DNA from: Verrucomicrobiaceae bacterium
Lineage (GTDB): Bacteria; Verrucomicrobiota; Verrucomicrobiia; Verrucomicrobiales; Verrucomicrobiaceae
Length of the DNA: 64,000 nt
Reading direction: 5' to 3'
NCBI GenBank assembly: GCA_027484445.1
Contig: JAIXSY010000042.1
Coordinates: forward strand, 248,001 to 312,000
The notes below the pieces were generated by a model. It was not told where the DNA came from and made no database searches. It saw only the letters and a program-made list of their open reading frames with translations. Shown in pieces: positions 31,201 to 37,757 of the stretch. Both the position numbers and the translations under genes were made by a program. Numbering within the stretch: the stretch's first letter is position 1; each line of letters starts with the position of its first letter.

Positions 31201-34200
31201 AATTACCGAAATACCACTGATATCTCCACACCAATTGTTACGACCACCATTGGCGGTAATGGCGGCAACATTGTGTTTGAAGGTGCCGGTTCCACACTCA
31301 ACCTGCGTGCGGGTCAGGATGGTACGGGTACCAACTTCACGGGAGCTGCAGTGACCTTTAATAAGGGCATTGTCATCTCTGACTTCAACCCACTAGCTGT
31401 CGTCAACGTCGATCGTTCTGCCGGCACCGGTTCTGGCTCTCAAAGCAAAACAATCATCATGGGAGGCGGTATTGCCTTTGGTCAGAACAATGGTGATATC
31501 GGTCAGTTGCTTCGTCTTGATTTGCGAAACATCTTCAACCTCGCTGTGGATGGAACGACAACCCTGCGTGGGCGTTCCTCTATCGCTGTGGAAGATAACT
31601 CCTACGGTAATACCGGAGCTTCCACGGTCTTCCTGCGCGGGTTGATCAACGAATCTGCTGCTGGTGCCAGCCTAATCAAAGGCCCCTCTGACAGCAAGAC
31701 CCGCACGCTTGATATTAGCCACATCAATGCACTGAATAGCTACACTGGCGGCACAGTTCTTCAGGGCGGTATTTTGCGTGTCATGGCTCGCTCTACAAAT
31801 GTGGTTCCAAATACCAGTACCAATCTTGTCGGCGGTGGTTTGGGTAGCGGTGACATCACCCTCATGCAGGGCACTCTCGACCTGCGACTCGACGGTGCTG
31901 CCACAGGTGCTGCTGACGCTGATATCGAGTTCGTTCGTTACACCGGGGGCTCTGGAGCTGGCTCTAACCTCATCGTCAAAGGCTCTAGCACCATCAACGC
32001 AGATCGCAACAACTACACAGGAACCTGGTCACGCGCAGGCACTGTGGTCACGGCGACGCTCCCGGGCGGGCATGGATTCGTCAATGGGCAAACGGTTACC
32101 GTCAGCGCGGGTCTTGCAACAGGCAACGTCGCCATCACCGGTGTCTCTGGCAATACCTTTACTTACACTGTCGCAGACAGCGGTGCGACCAGCGGTTTGT
32201 TCGCCGTCAACAACAACTCTGGCAGCAACAAGATGCTCACCTTCAACAACATGAGCATTGGTTCGGAGATCCTTACCGTCAGTGGTGGCAATGCATATGG
32301 GGTTGCTATTGCAGGTACTACCACACTGCTGGGTAATGCTTTCTTCAACAATGGTGTAGATTTCGTGATTGGTGGTGGGGCAGGAGCAGCTGGTGTGAGT
32401 AACTCCGTCACGACGGATGGTGGTCTAGTGCTGATCAACAAGATTGGCTCGGGCAGTTTGTGGGTCCACTCCACCAACAATGACCTCACGGGGCCGACTT
32501 ACATCAATGCAGGCATGCTTGATTGGGGCAACCGAGCCGTGGCCAATAACACAGCGACGCTTGGCAGGGGCAACATTTTTGTCAACGCCGGTGCAAGTGC
32601 CAGAACCCGCGCGCTTACCAACATTAACAGTGGCTTGGGGCAGCGCATTGTGCTGACCGGCACTGCTTACTCGCCTGCTCTTTATCGCCCGATGCACGAC
32701 GTGACTCAGGCACAGTTGCAGAGCATCATTGCCACGCGTACCACGACCTCGAATGAAGTGACCTACCTGGCCTTTGAAGGGGGCACGCTGAACCAAAATC
32801 TCGACCAGAGCCTGCTGGGCGACGGTAGGATTTACTTTGGTGGTTTCGGCGATCGCACCCTGAACGGGGCGGCGACCGGCAGTATCGTTCCAGGTCTGGC
32901 TAATCATCCAAACGCAGTCGTGGGTGGCGAGAGCACCAATCGCGTTTATCGCTTTGGTAACAACCTTGGTAACACCCTGACGATCAACTTGGGGGGAACC
33001 GGCAATCTGAACGATGTTTCTGGCCCCACTGATGTGCAGATTGGCTCCCTCGCTAGCCTAGGCTTGACTAATTTCAACACAGGCTTTGTTCGCTTCCAAG
33101 ACCAGAACACCTACACCGGCCAGACTGTAGTCTCCCGAGGATTGACCTTGCGTTTCGATGTGGGTATGGCCACCGGGAACACCGCTGGTCCTTTGGGAGC
33201 GAACGCGGACGCGCTCATTGATGTGTATGGCGGGCTGCGCTTTGATAGCAATGGCAGCATCTTCCAAAACGGCAGCACGACCAGTCACTTCTACAGCAAC
33301 ATCCGCCTCCGTCCCGGCAGTAACCTGACCTTCCAGGATACGGCGGCTACAGGATTGAACTCCAACCGCTGGGGTGACAGCGTGCCCATCAACCTGGACG
33401 GCTCAGCCGTAACTATTGAAGCTGCTAACAATGCTGACAATAACTCGGAGACGGTGGGTGCGATCACCTTTGATCGCGGTTCTCGCATTTACCTAAGCCA
33501 GGAAGGCACGGGGGATGCCTTTTTGACGGCAGCTTCCGTTACGCGGGCTGCTGCCAGCACCGGAGCGGGAACCGGTCGCGGCACATTGGTGTTCACCACG
33601 ACAGCATCCACCACCTTTGGCGCGCTAGCGAGTGTAGGCGCGGCCCAGACCCAGTTCCGTTCCACTGCTGCCATTACGCCCTCTGCCACCTCCGCCGTCA
33701 CGGGTATGTTGCCCGGTTACTACGTGGAGAGCCAGGGCGCGCGCTTCGTGAAGAATGGTGCCAACGGGATCACGCCTGTCGTTGACCTTGACATGGTCGC
33801 GATGCCGACCGGTGCCGGCCTGGGGAACGAGGTGGTGAATGTGACCGGCGACGTCACCATGGGCAGTTTTGAGACCAGCATTTTTGCCCTGCGCAGCACA
33901 GGATTCAGTTTGAATAGCCCTACTGGTGCCAACAACAACGCAACCATCACCTTCACTGGCAGTGGATCCGATGTAGGCGGCGTGGTTAGCTCAGCCGCTT
34001 TTGTGATCAATCCGAATCTAAAGTTTGGTGCCAGTGGCACCAACGAAGCCATTTTCTACACAGGCGGTAACATCACCGTGAACGGCAATATTACCGCTGG
34101 CGGCGTGACCAAGTTCGGCATCGGTGGATCCTTGATCATCGCGAACGACCAGAGCGACGCTGCACGTGGTGCTGGCAATGGCTACAGCAGTGGATGGGTG

Positions 34201-36501
34201 GTCAATGAAGGTGCCATCCAATTCAGTCAGTTTGGTTCGGCTGGTAATGCTGATCCGAACAATACGATCGTGCTGAATGGTGCCCAGGCGGCTTCAGCTC
34301 AGTTGAATTTGCGTGCTCAGGCGGCGGATACCTTGCTCAACTACACCTACACCTCTGGACGCATCATCGCGGTGGACAATGCCACGATCGACTGGGACCC
34401 AAATGCTGATGATCGTGTGCACACCATTGCAGATCTTGAAATTCAGCAGAGTGGTGGCATCGGAAACGCTACTGCGAACGGTACTGTTGATGCTCAGCTT
34501 CGCATCGTGAATAACCGTAACCGTTCGATCCTCGCTGCTGGCACATTTTATGTCACCAACAACGCCATCCTGAATGTGGACACCACTGCAGCAGGCAGTC
34601 CCTTCGCGGCCTACACCGGCAACGGTGCTTATCTGACCAATGGTCTGAGCTCTGGCTTCTCGGTTGCTTCGTTGGTTGGCACATCACGTCTCACGAAGTG
34701 GGGTGACGGTACGCTTTATGTGCGTGGAGACAGCTCAGCTACCTTCTCAGGAAATGTGATCATCGACCAGGGTGCCGTTCACGTGACTAACAACGGTTCT
34801 CTGGGGAGTGGAGCCTTGATTGTGAATCGTTATGGCGTGCTGGACATTGGTGTGGCGAATTTCAGCCCAACCAACTCCTCCCTGACCTACAACGAAGGTT
34901 CTATTGAACGCTGGAGCGTGAACAACGCTCGCAGTGGCGCGGTGAACCTCGGCAAGGGCACCCTTCAAATCGCTGCCAACCAGCCCACCACCAACGCCAG
35001 TGTCACCCTTGATGGAGGCGGTATCGAGGCCTTCCTGCGAAATGATGACAACAACGCTGCCCAGGGTGGGGGTGGGGTCATGCGTATCCTGAATCCGAAT
35101 GTGACCTTTACCCTTAATTCCAATTCTTTTATCGGAACTCAATACTACCTGGGTGCAAATGGTCTCGACAATGGCAAGCAAGCTATGGACAACATGGCTC
35201 TCACTGAATACACCGCCTCTGGAGCCGTTCTTGAAGTTCAAGGTGTGATCGGTGGTGTTGGTGGATTGACGAAAGTCGGTTATGACACGGTGATCCTGTC
35301 TGGCAACAATACCTATCAAGGTGAAACCCGTGTCCAAGGTGGTCGTATGCTGTTGGGTAAAGACAATGCTCTGCCAACCACGACCAGCATTTCTACGACA
35401 GCTAACGGAGTTCTTGACCTGAATGGCCAGAATCAAACGGTCGGCAGTCTGACCAACCCTGTCTCTGTGAACACGGTCAATAGCACCAGTGGTTTCATCA
35501 CTAACGCTGCAACTTCTGTGAACACGCTTACTGTCGGCAATGGTGTAAGCACTAATTTCAGCTACTCGGGTGTCATTCAGCACAATGTTGCTTTGACCAA
35601 GATCGGCACGGCAACGCTGACCTTGCGCAATGCGAATAGCTATGTGGGCGCAACCACGATCAGTGCAGGCACTGTGGCTTTGGCGGCAAATGGCTCCATC
35701 AACGACAGCGCATGGTTGAATATTGGCTCGGGTGCCAAATTCGATGTGACAGCGAAGTCAGGTTACACCTTCGATGGCAGAGTCAGTGGCGGCGGTATGG
35801 TGAATGCGGGGGTAACCTACGCTACTGCGCTTGAAGCTGCACGTATTGAGGGAGCTCTTACCATCGGTCACAATGTGGGAGCGGTTTCTCAGATCGGTTC
35901 TCTGGCTCCTGGTGGAAACAGTGGCTCTACGATCCAGACCGCTGGCAATCAAATCGGTCACATCTTTACCAGCAGCAGCCTGACGCTTTTAGGACCTGTG
36001 GCTGCGACTCCAACGACTCGCCTGAGCCTACAAGTCGGTGGTGCAACGGCAAGCCTGTTTAGTCTGGGTTACTCCGGTGGTGAATTTAGCACCTTCATTG
36101 ATGATCTGCCGACATCCTCGGCCGACACCCTGAATGGTATCACAGGAACCCTGAGCAATCATGACTACCTTAATGTCGGTGGTGCTTTCACCATCACAAC
36201 TGGCGGTCGTATTGAGGTTAGCTACACCAACGGCTATGCTCCAGCGGGAGGTGACCTCTTCAACCTCATGGATTGGGGAAGTTTGGTGAATATAGGTTCC
36301 TTTACCGCAGGTCCTCGTCTTCGCACGGGAGGTGAAGTTGGATTCGACCTCGTTCTTCCTAGCCTCGCTCCTGGTCAGTTCTGGGATACCTCCTTATTCC
36401 TGAACTACGGAACGCTGGTGGTGGTGCCCGAGCCTGGTCGTGTGTTGCTGATGATGCTGGGTCTGATGGCGCTGTTCCTTCGCCGCAGGCGTCAGCGTTA
36501 A
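16228..36501 (+). CDS. giant autotransporter-repeat surface protein with PEP-CTERM tail
   Basis: About 6,757 residues. A long basic N-region and hydrophobic core (VVSSILLAQFGLWSTQVQG) form the signal peptide. The body is Gly/Asn/Thr/Ser-rich beta-helix made of autotransporter-associated strand repeats, for example KNGVGTMFFTGNNTYTGTTT, TKFGAGTLTLSGNNT and TKVGYDTVILSGNNTYQGET. About six super-modules of 0.9-1.2 thousand residues share an ordered set of submotifs. The C-terminus VPEPGRVLLMMLGLMALFL followed by RRRRQR is a PEP-CTERM exosortase signal; there is no autotransporter barrel. Hence probably exosortase-processed and displayed or released at the cell surface, perhaps for adhesion or matrix. 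A GTG at 16195 would add 11 residues. Lower GC than its neighbours. Confidence 0.93.
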   Translation: MITRQPQTSLPERLTRTLRLPLCKKVVSSILLAQFGLWSTQVQGVTGIWTFDNTGNWTGAANWQSGTVPNAIDDIAIFRNDISAGRTVTLNAPITLGGLKSGDLLGGGIFTFGGTSALTMNASVGNAFISKFGSATDVINTSGGLSLASATDFNIFTGAFDVNSAVTGSNNLIKNGAGSLTFRNTSGFAGNFILNYGTLNFSGASGATSAQLGTGTSGISLLGSGRQDLVILGLRSNGPASDGTVVYNGNNNVILSGGAAINVDRNFDAGANDRVNHQLNNLTFNGGLLRVTSGNSHRLTFAGATTLLGQTNVFDPQANGTATLANITLSGAINDGVLSSNLIKEGVGRMAISNTANTYDGVTAVKNGVLQLGAGANVGTGGVIINGGVLSVPDTATLNAVSSTTGGLRLVTQLGTSRYALPVVGYSGSTNIDGSNPLNFNAPIGGAILGIDGVTGTTSINSANIDLSAVGNGSNRVWLSNVLGFDRTYRGTLTNGSSGDLRLLSPSNNLILDTTANLLGGAGATNNLIFGLDHGNAILFTGNNMQNVNAAISAGTFSGGGTVSVQVNNANTLGSVTVNRGVTLNINGAVTTPVGAGVVTGLGGIISTDATSAAQFGNTDFRLYGGSTLLLDNRGVTGNSTNRRLLSSSSVALTSSSLNLASDGAAVGISTQNLSSLSYAGGSIINIGRDGVTVGSRSDLILGGLTRSTTTAARGTLMLRQLDAQAATLGTGSATSRILVTAGAPTPTNGMVGANIALFGGANMQDAALPLFATYDATNGFQAATFTHTAFTGTTTSSIVDLNGAAVVAGTQSVQALRFRSTANTHTLTGGGITLGAAAGAGQGAGLFLVHTSDNEVTHTTPITFSTGQEGLIYTSTTGGSSILRLNGNITGTNGLTTFGDGSLRLGGTNDFGGPLTINAGNVRLANVAAAGPVSGTPTEINLWGGALYLGVANSRYNNNVNVYNDARFSNDNVGNTIFNNLTVQPRSGSTAPVVVWVQATAGSSATTVNGTFNLAGPAQLSAVHPLQINGGLTGSGDLDKFMNDRLIVAGDSSSYTGNITAHAGGLVSYASSSLDRPFGNSNSITINPGSYIVLSSPTNVNSGQVTVNSDLGGISSIGQLYVSNPASTLPTMTINSTAPWKVNFGIGAVGFSQDIDQSSLFGGDSYLGGVIGLSGIYTGNLSPASAGYLLGTSQGTLRIAKPLTGSSNALIGVSMSGTGSRADQVVNNTGGVVQYDTAMSYTGNTILNLGPILRISAKNALNATGDLVLAGGQLRADSVSAQNRMIAPIVLTNNVVMTADSTIQMENSAYDFRIGGNIQLAPGSTGVVRTLNVGSDQPGGAANNAGILYLDGGISDGAGGSGNHFLKNGVGTMFFTGNNTYTGTTTIQQGLIGINADSDWGLTTGVINAPGGGIAVWENSFTTSKNYSAQGGNLHVDVAGGLTLTQDAASVIDGTSSIVKRGLGTLVLNGENAVTGLFAGDGVLQFNNLLSTANSASTGNYSIGGDVTLGGANNGTRYTGGTMRFNFTGTTTRSFVFNNNGNTNFSGGIDVTAGNTLTATGVISQGAEFDFGFKTGPGTLIASGGNTWRSLAMTNGVFQFSSNTPWANSTATNTESTLIEMLGGTIRAVNTGGNIALTNAASTTTYTYGGGMALRMGSGTSFSVLFDADNILRTNQGTLVLETEGATTLGGAAGANSARVLTVNAINASLARGSALNNGIFAPHIIGANASGSAFFLENDATNGFRAYSGATNTNLSGAAPTAIGDISSPQTLTGTNSIYAFRTTADVSGGTLLIPALDNLRTGGVLINGSNTISTNLIFDPTSVSAAGTGNLAEALVYVKSGENATLAGSITSNLFTKFGAGTLTLSGNNTILSDVSVQSGTMRVGGGAAFSRMNSELNINAGATLDLNGNAVMAETIGANNRVVAVTTTTAGTPVGGTITNTSSTAATLGVVAPVNSTFDGVLSGNLKLLKAGTGTLTINGFSASTPDAGVNSHTGGTDIFGYNTTGGINLNNTTTALGGGAGGAPTVNLYSGQLGLFFSNGTTGVNNTQGMQFNNQVVRVGGDAAPATLNVYGPALLNVNQATPTTNTAFGQGNIMTFGSMNLSNATLQISGGNGYRARAEGSIMILGSQAAIQTNSDGPSGAFELTGVISGNGTLNKLGDGTLRGIVISNPGNTYSGGTNVIAGDVQVTATSGTALGSGPVRVFPDGTLRLAGNGSVNANNLTTMSRVNALGAVMLDDNFNPTLLNSTNFSSVYNTSLQLGQPYFTQPLNMAAIGDGKAFLGVGLNGEVNYTAASLGAGIEDGWNPGVGVYRIAPATSSLSLSGVDNVLTGNNYLQVGPQRQNIIGGVTNGGNILVIRNSNDFSGGTQITKTAGIYIETGGRASGETPLGTGAVEIYGELRVRGSQGSLWNASTSSMTNTLNLRPGGTIRFHDAEGTNAFQFIGAGDQGRWGDNVGIDLNGGNLIYNGAPNFQSREVVGAVTARKAGQLQVFRNSAASAATLAVSDISRAERGVLSLQYNSGFLGNNVTTPLSFERITTGTIEGAAISRAGTTTNGAGVINGGMVAPWIIDRTTNSHVGYDPTSTSGTGFQPLLSVAPGAGQLAYSTIQTTNGNNINMTSGLTAGTATVSLNQVGFNGSAGITLQDNPNVYSMRIVQSNGANNNSTFNINGNGSNNTISIASGGLIVGSVNSSGGSTYTVNVNPNLVFGSVGTPVEAMIYVPAGANGSTTVLNGQITAAGLTKFGPGQVNIQGINPSISEAVVIHEGTLYARLPISGTGSPVGQVFNGQDVVLNSGALVLDSFVANSAGTASVLASDVRAQGLFDSDIFVRGDATLGNNGQAQYARISDLTIANSAGSAAMSGNSSITLQLQSGLWVRGTTTLAQEAVINSSFNGFAQSSFEGQVTGQDLVKYGNGTVTLMNGTNNYAGGTIIWGTTNNTAASTVASAFRGVGTPFSTGDIQIQPGGLLRVADNANIASNAVYLRSDALSLGGIGLAHNSVLPAIITSGTPTAGQVKVESTGPYDGVLALDYGYYSRTINPANIGNGNWWIGNSQQNDAYYFNPSIGASANGKYLLGGGGNQGSVQFGSVLVSAGRTSLFENVFTGGTANEVRIEIGAQTADFKWNAPSYVNGNSGYVALTTRNVGLIGDVRVNTNTTLGLGNNFALGSGRLIINGGQIRSDIGNNNFVTTNITINNNTVLQGDFNTSAGTLAILGNVAMSDVATAGATRIWNMAGGDVAVRGVVSGANGSNLIKRGANSLTLTGVNTYEGYTQIDRGTLVISGDVLPGVAGPLGISSSPVILGVESANNSGSLGFGGRSLFARDIMVVAAAGTGVNLVESRTASPVTITGGISVASSTTLSLGSAAADAQSFRGGFLDLQGSVSGAGAVFIGTTSAAPANAGTVRLGGGINGLGGNTYAGGTTLQTARIQLNGSSYFTGPANNPTMLSGPLGIGAITFGNGESNRGMILEAIGGPVTIVNAMNAMNHTANTSVTFGGNQALTFTRNLDLNSDGTVRNRTFAVQNLYEPVTFSGALSASGAGGVSFIKTGPGKLILTGANTFATSSALGVQINQGILQVNGDAALGGAGQVRLNGGFLSVSTGFTSPRQLVLQAASGIDVASGQTLTLSSATTGAFGIRKVGLGTLALNNSANTITTLTLGGAQQLSSSFGYSSHTGGVVSTNATTGTPFAATSITLESGTLALLGGGTAQALTLPTINYGASGVISLAQGTTSSSLTATNLARLGAFNSVNYGTLTLRPSSLANLGATERFLTGTTGLNTTSGGGDILTTPSVFIRSQAPNADANFARYDATTGFREHSVATVSTLATSAPANVADINVANTAAAGLVDIQAIRTSASIAPTDSTTLLRIARGGLIINGDTATTLSVNTLFGTGTVANLTEAIVYVREGQSGASAISGNITARDFTKTGGGILEISGGNNLLNSNATRLPVLSVQEGTFRFASSGSSFLNERRGIAMGDALGHYALNVNESGVFDLNGMSLFNGGLAGNGTVTTLVPGNANLTVRNGFGADTTFSGSISDGSGVVSLTKTQNGILNLNGHSTYSGGTTIQAGRVTNAIGNTAVLGRLEAQTVTALGTGPVTLEGGALRLNALNILGGAQNISEVVGGIDFLRWGGSNGLNVTVSSTAVSNGITLPSNVTSTIIATTQNVGINNLAVNAPLVSFPEGLLLVTGTTSFSEANTVVRTNGGRLFLMGKVDAVGNTITKTGANDLVLMNGASGSGQNSVGGWVISGGLIEARTASGDSNPFGVNPTIEINVGTAADGRGLRLFTDGDGTNNAELVTTYANTNLRFGSMLPVSSNQFVSSGANRAQADRFIANNSFKTVKVNNLEVGGHLGSAQAYFVLGNNDSIFVNGTTNFLRDLTLQVDGGQGLVLNGLISGNGTLNRRSNGGTLYINADNSIEGGYNGGTFFTAAGRNYLGSLIGNQVNLNPTAKLGKGHVWIGPLASFQINGAGNLQENQNFHVSGSLAWTGTLSLASDLSLEQIRLRSNGLGGIQDAATDYFLSARNPSSGVLALGTTYTQPLDMRRMGDGMWYLGSMTNGLGANGAYNAATLMPGLDDTYRLGAGGNTLFFGTNGNANILTDVNAAAPSRLVVGTPMTIQNGGPLAGGSGTVVLMQNQNYTGNTLVNRSSTLDFRGTLTTSGMEVYGTVNAAGEAGTFINPSTGNNIPVTLRPGAVIRFDNTAAGVLPLTAMQGRWQDSVGFNLTDNVIRLQGNSGVEVVETVGAINVITGANRLDVVRGVAGRGTELRTPSITRSGFGTLQLNTNGSQLGSDERVIITGTAPTVTNGMVAPWIINNNDVQFATYNADIGFTIAGFDRVHAGGTSGATLNFNNERVIFSTAGTVIGTGFDINAYALRLDQDVTLQTAAADTATTNRIILGSGGLLSNGTRTIRSGLWAGATGTEELILFNNGTTAIGEFANPTTAGQIRASGITKFGGGTLQFLGNNAGFSGDIRLQQGAVELNYRNTTDISTPIVTTTIGGNGGNIVFEGAGSTLNLRAGQDGTGTNFTGAAVTFNKGIVISDFNPLAVVNVDRSAGTGSGSQSKTIIMGGGIAFGQNNGDIGQLLRLDLRNIFNLAVDGTTTLRGRSSIAVEDNSYGNTGASTVFLRGLINESAAGASLIKGPSDSKTRTLDISHINALNSYTGGTVLQGGILRVMARSTNVVPNTSTNLVGGGLGSGDITLMQGTLDLRLDGAATGAADADIEFVRYTGGSGAGSNLIVKGSSTINADRNNYTGTWSRAGTVVTATLPGGHGFVNGQTVTVSAGLATGNVAITGVSGNTFTYTVADSGATSGLFAVNNNSGSNKMLTFNNMSIGSEILTVSGGNAYGVAIAGTTTLLGNAFFNNGVDFVIGGGAGAAGVSNSVTTDGGLVLINKIGSGSLWVHSTNNDLTGPTYINAGMLDWGNRAVANNTATLGRGNIFVNAGASARTRALTNINSGLGQRIVLTGTAYSPALYRPMHDVTQAQLQSIIATRTTTSNEVTYLAFEGGTLNQNLDQSLLGDGRIYFGGFGDRTLNGAATGSIVPGLANHPNAVVGGESTNRVYRFGNNLGNTLTINLGGTGNLNDVSGPTDVQIGSLASLGLTNFNTGFVRFQDQNTYTGQTVVSRGLTLRFDVGMATGNTAGPLGANADALIDVYGGLRFDSNGSIFQNGSTTSHFYSNIRLRPGSNLTFQDTAATGLNSNRWGDSVPINLDGSAVTIEAANNADNNSETVGAITFDRGSRIYLSQEGTGDAFLTAASVTRAAASTGAGTGRGTLVFTTTASTTFGALASVGAAQTQFRSTAAITPSATSAVTGMLPGYYVESQGARFVKNGANGITPVVDLDMVAMPTGAGLGNEVVNVTGDVTMGSFETSIFALRSTGFSLNSPTGANNNATITFTGSGSDVGGVVSSAAFVINPNLKFGASGTNEAIFYTGGNITVNGNITAGGVTKFGIGGSLIIANDQSDAARGAGNGYSSGWVVNEGAIQFSQFGSAGNADPNNTIVLNGAQAASAQLNLRAQAADTLLNYTYTSGRIIAVDNATIDWDPNADDRVHTIADLEIQQSGGIGNATANGTVDAQLRIVNNRNRSILAAGTFYVTNNAILNVDTTAAGSPFAAYTGNGAYLTNGLSSGFSVASLVGTSRLTKWGDGTLYVRGDSSATFSGNVIIDQGAVHVTNNGSLGSGALIVNRYGVLDIGVANFSPTNSSLTYNEGSIERWSVNNARSGAVNLGKGTLQIAANQPTTNASVTLDGGGIEAFLRNDDNNAAQGGGGVMRILNPNVTFTLNSNSFIGTQYYLGANGLDNGKQAMDNMALTEYTASGAVLEVQGVIGGVGGLTKVGYDTVILSGNNTYQGETRVQGGRMLLGKDNALPTTTSISTTANGVLDLNGQNQTVGSLTNPVSVNTVNSTSGFITNAATSVNTLTVGNGVSTNFSYSGVIQHNVALTKIGTATLTLRNANSYVGATTISAGTVALAANGSINDSAWLNIGSGAKFDVTAKSGYTFDGRVSGGGMVNAGVTYATALEAARIEGALTIGHNVGAVSQIGSLAPGGNSGSTIQTAGNQIGHIFTSSSLTLLGPVAATPTTRLSLQVGGATASLFSLGYSGGEFSTFIDDLPTSSADTLNGITGTLSNHDYLNVGGAFTITTGGRIEVSYTNGYAPAGGDLFNLMDWGSLVNIGSFTAGPRLRTGGEVGFDLVLPSLAPGQFWDTSLFLNYGTLVVVPEPGRVLLMMLGLMALFLRRRRQR
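32008..32226 (+). other. foreign-type domain inserted in the giant protein
   Basis: About 70 residues (roughly 5261-5333) with a composition unlike the surrounding beta-strand repeats. It contains GTVVTATLPGGHGFVNGQTV and GNVAITGVSGNTFTYTVADS. This resembles the small 'HGL-x-x-G-x-x-V ... NTFTYT' domain found in phage structural and other secreted proteins. It separates STINADRNN from KMLTFNNMS, which are adjacent in a parallel module near 17005-17100. Insertion into a pre-existing module is inferred. Confidence 0.55.
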
Positions 36502-36533
36502 AAGAGATCGATTCGTGTCATTCAACTCTTGTG

Positions 36534-36564
36534 AAACACCACCTGGAGACAGGTGGTGTTTTTT
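36534..36564 (+). terminator. rho-independent terminator of the giant gene
   Basis: An 11-bp perfect stem AAACACCACCT (36534-36544) pairs with 36551-36561 around the loop GGAGAC and is followed by a T-run to 36564. It begins 33 bases after the stop codon. Confidence 0.92.
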
Positions 36565-36691
36565 GTTTCACGAATGGCGGTGGCCGAATGGATGGGAAGG
36601 CCGTATGTGAGGTGCTTTTTGCGCTGAGCTGACACGATTTTTGTTTGTTTCCGTGTCACCCTTGATGAAAAACGGTTTTATCTTTCCCGAC

Positions 36692-37753
36692 ATGCCTTCT
36701 TTTGAATCCAGACTTACGGCCGCCGTTTGGGGCCAGTTTCTTGGGGATGCGGCTGCCCTGGGAGTTCATTGGATTTATGATCTGAAGGAGATGGCTGCCC
36801 GTTACCGAGGTGGCATCCGTGGATTTGAAAAGCCTGTGCCTGGGCACTACCACGCGGGCAAAGAGAGCGGCGATCAGACGCATTATGGCGATGCTGCGCT
36901 GCTGTTGCTCGAATCTTTGGCAGCGTGTGGAGGTTTGTTCCGCGAGGCTGATTTTGCGGTGCGTCTCGCAGGTTTTTTCGGCAGTCCGGTCTGCCATAGC
37001 TATCTCGACAAAGCCACACGGGGGATGTTGGCGAGGCTGGCGGAAAACCCAGACAATTTTCAGAATGGGCCGGAGGATGACCAGATGAGTTCCGTCAGCC
37101 GACTTTCTTTGGTGGTGGTCTCGTATGCACAGAAGCCTGTGGAGGAGATGCTAGAGGCGATCCGTGCTCTGACTCGGGTGACTCAAAATCATCCCACAGC
37201 ACTCGGCTGTGCGGTGGCTCATGCGATTTTGCTGCGTGAGCTCCTGGAGGGGCGTCCGTTTGCAGAGGCCTTTGAGCGCACGAGGAAGTCGATCCATGTG
37301 AGTTGCGATGGTTCGGATTACTTCGAGTTTGCCCACATGCAGCGCCACTTTGATGTCGTGGTCGCGACAGAGGTGTTGGGCCAGGGATGCTCACTTTCGC
37401 AAAGCATGCCTGCGGCGCTGCATGCGGCGTGCCATCATCCTGATGACTTCACCACGGCGATTCTGGCCACCCTTCGAGCTGGTGGTGACAGTGCGGGTCG
37501 TGCCTGCATGATCGGGGCATGGATGGGAGCGTTGCATGGCATGGAGGGCATTCCGCAGGAATGGCTTTTGCGTTTGCGGGGCCGGGAGCGGATTCAGAAA
37601 GCGCTAGATCAGCTTTACGCGCGACTGGGCATCGAATGGCCTCCGAAGCAAGATGATGCGGAGGCAGAGGATGCTGACGATGCCATGAATGCGCCAAGTG
37701 CAGGTGCAGGCGTAATCGAGATCGAAGGTGATGCGGACGGCGACGGCGATTGA
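36692..37753 (+). CDS. ADP-ribosylglycohydrolase-family protein
   Basis: About 353 residues from the ATG at 36692 (MPSFESRL); an ATG at 36665 and a TTG at 36641 are alternatives. All-helical ADP-ribosyl hydrolase fold: AVWGQFLGDAAALGVHWIYD at the N-terminus, SGDQTHYGDAALLLLES, and the C-terminal metal-site motif AGGDSAGRACMIGAWMGALH followed by GIPQEW. The canonical GGDTDS is GGDSAG here, so one Mg-ligand aspartate is missing and hydrolase activity needs testing. The last 35 residues are a low-complexity acidic tail (D/E-rich). Substrate unknown; family members remove ADP-ribose from proteins, small molecules or nucleic acids. Confidence 0.85.
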   Translation: MPSFESRLTAAVWGQFLGDAAALGVHWIYDLKEMAARYRGGIRGFEKPVPGHYHAGKESGDQTHYGDAALLLLESLAACGGLFREADFAVRLAGFFGSPVCHSYLDKATRGMLARLAENPDNFQNGPEDDQMSSVSRLSLVVVSYAQKPVEEMLEAIRALTRVTQNHPTALGCAVAHAILLRELLEGRPFAEAFERTRKSIHVSCDGSDYFEFAHMQRHFDVVVATEVLGQGCSLSQSMPAALHAACHHPDDFTTAILATLRAGGDSAGRACMIGAWMGALHGMEGIPQEWLLRLRGRERIQKALDQLYARLGIEWPPKQDDAEAEDADDAMNAPSAGAGVIEIEGDADGDGD

Positions 37754-37757
37754 AAGG

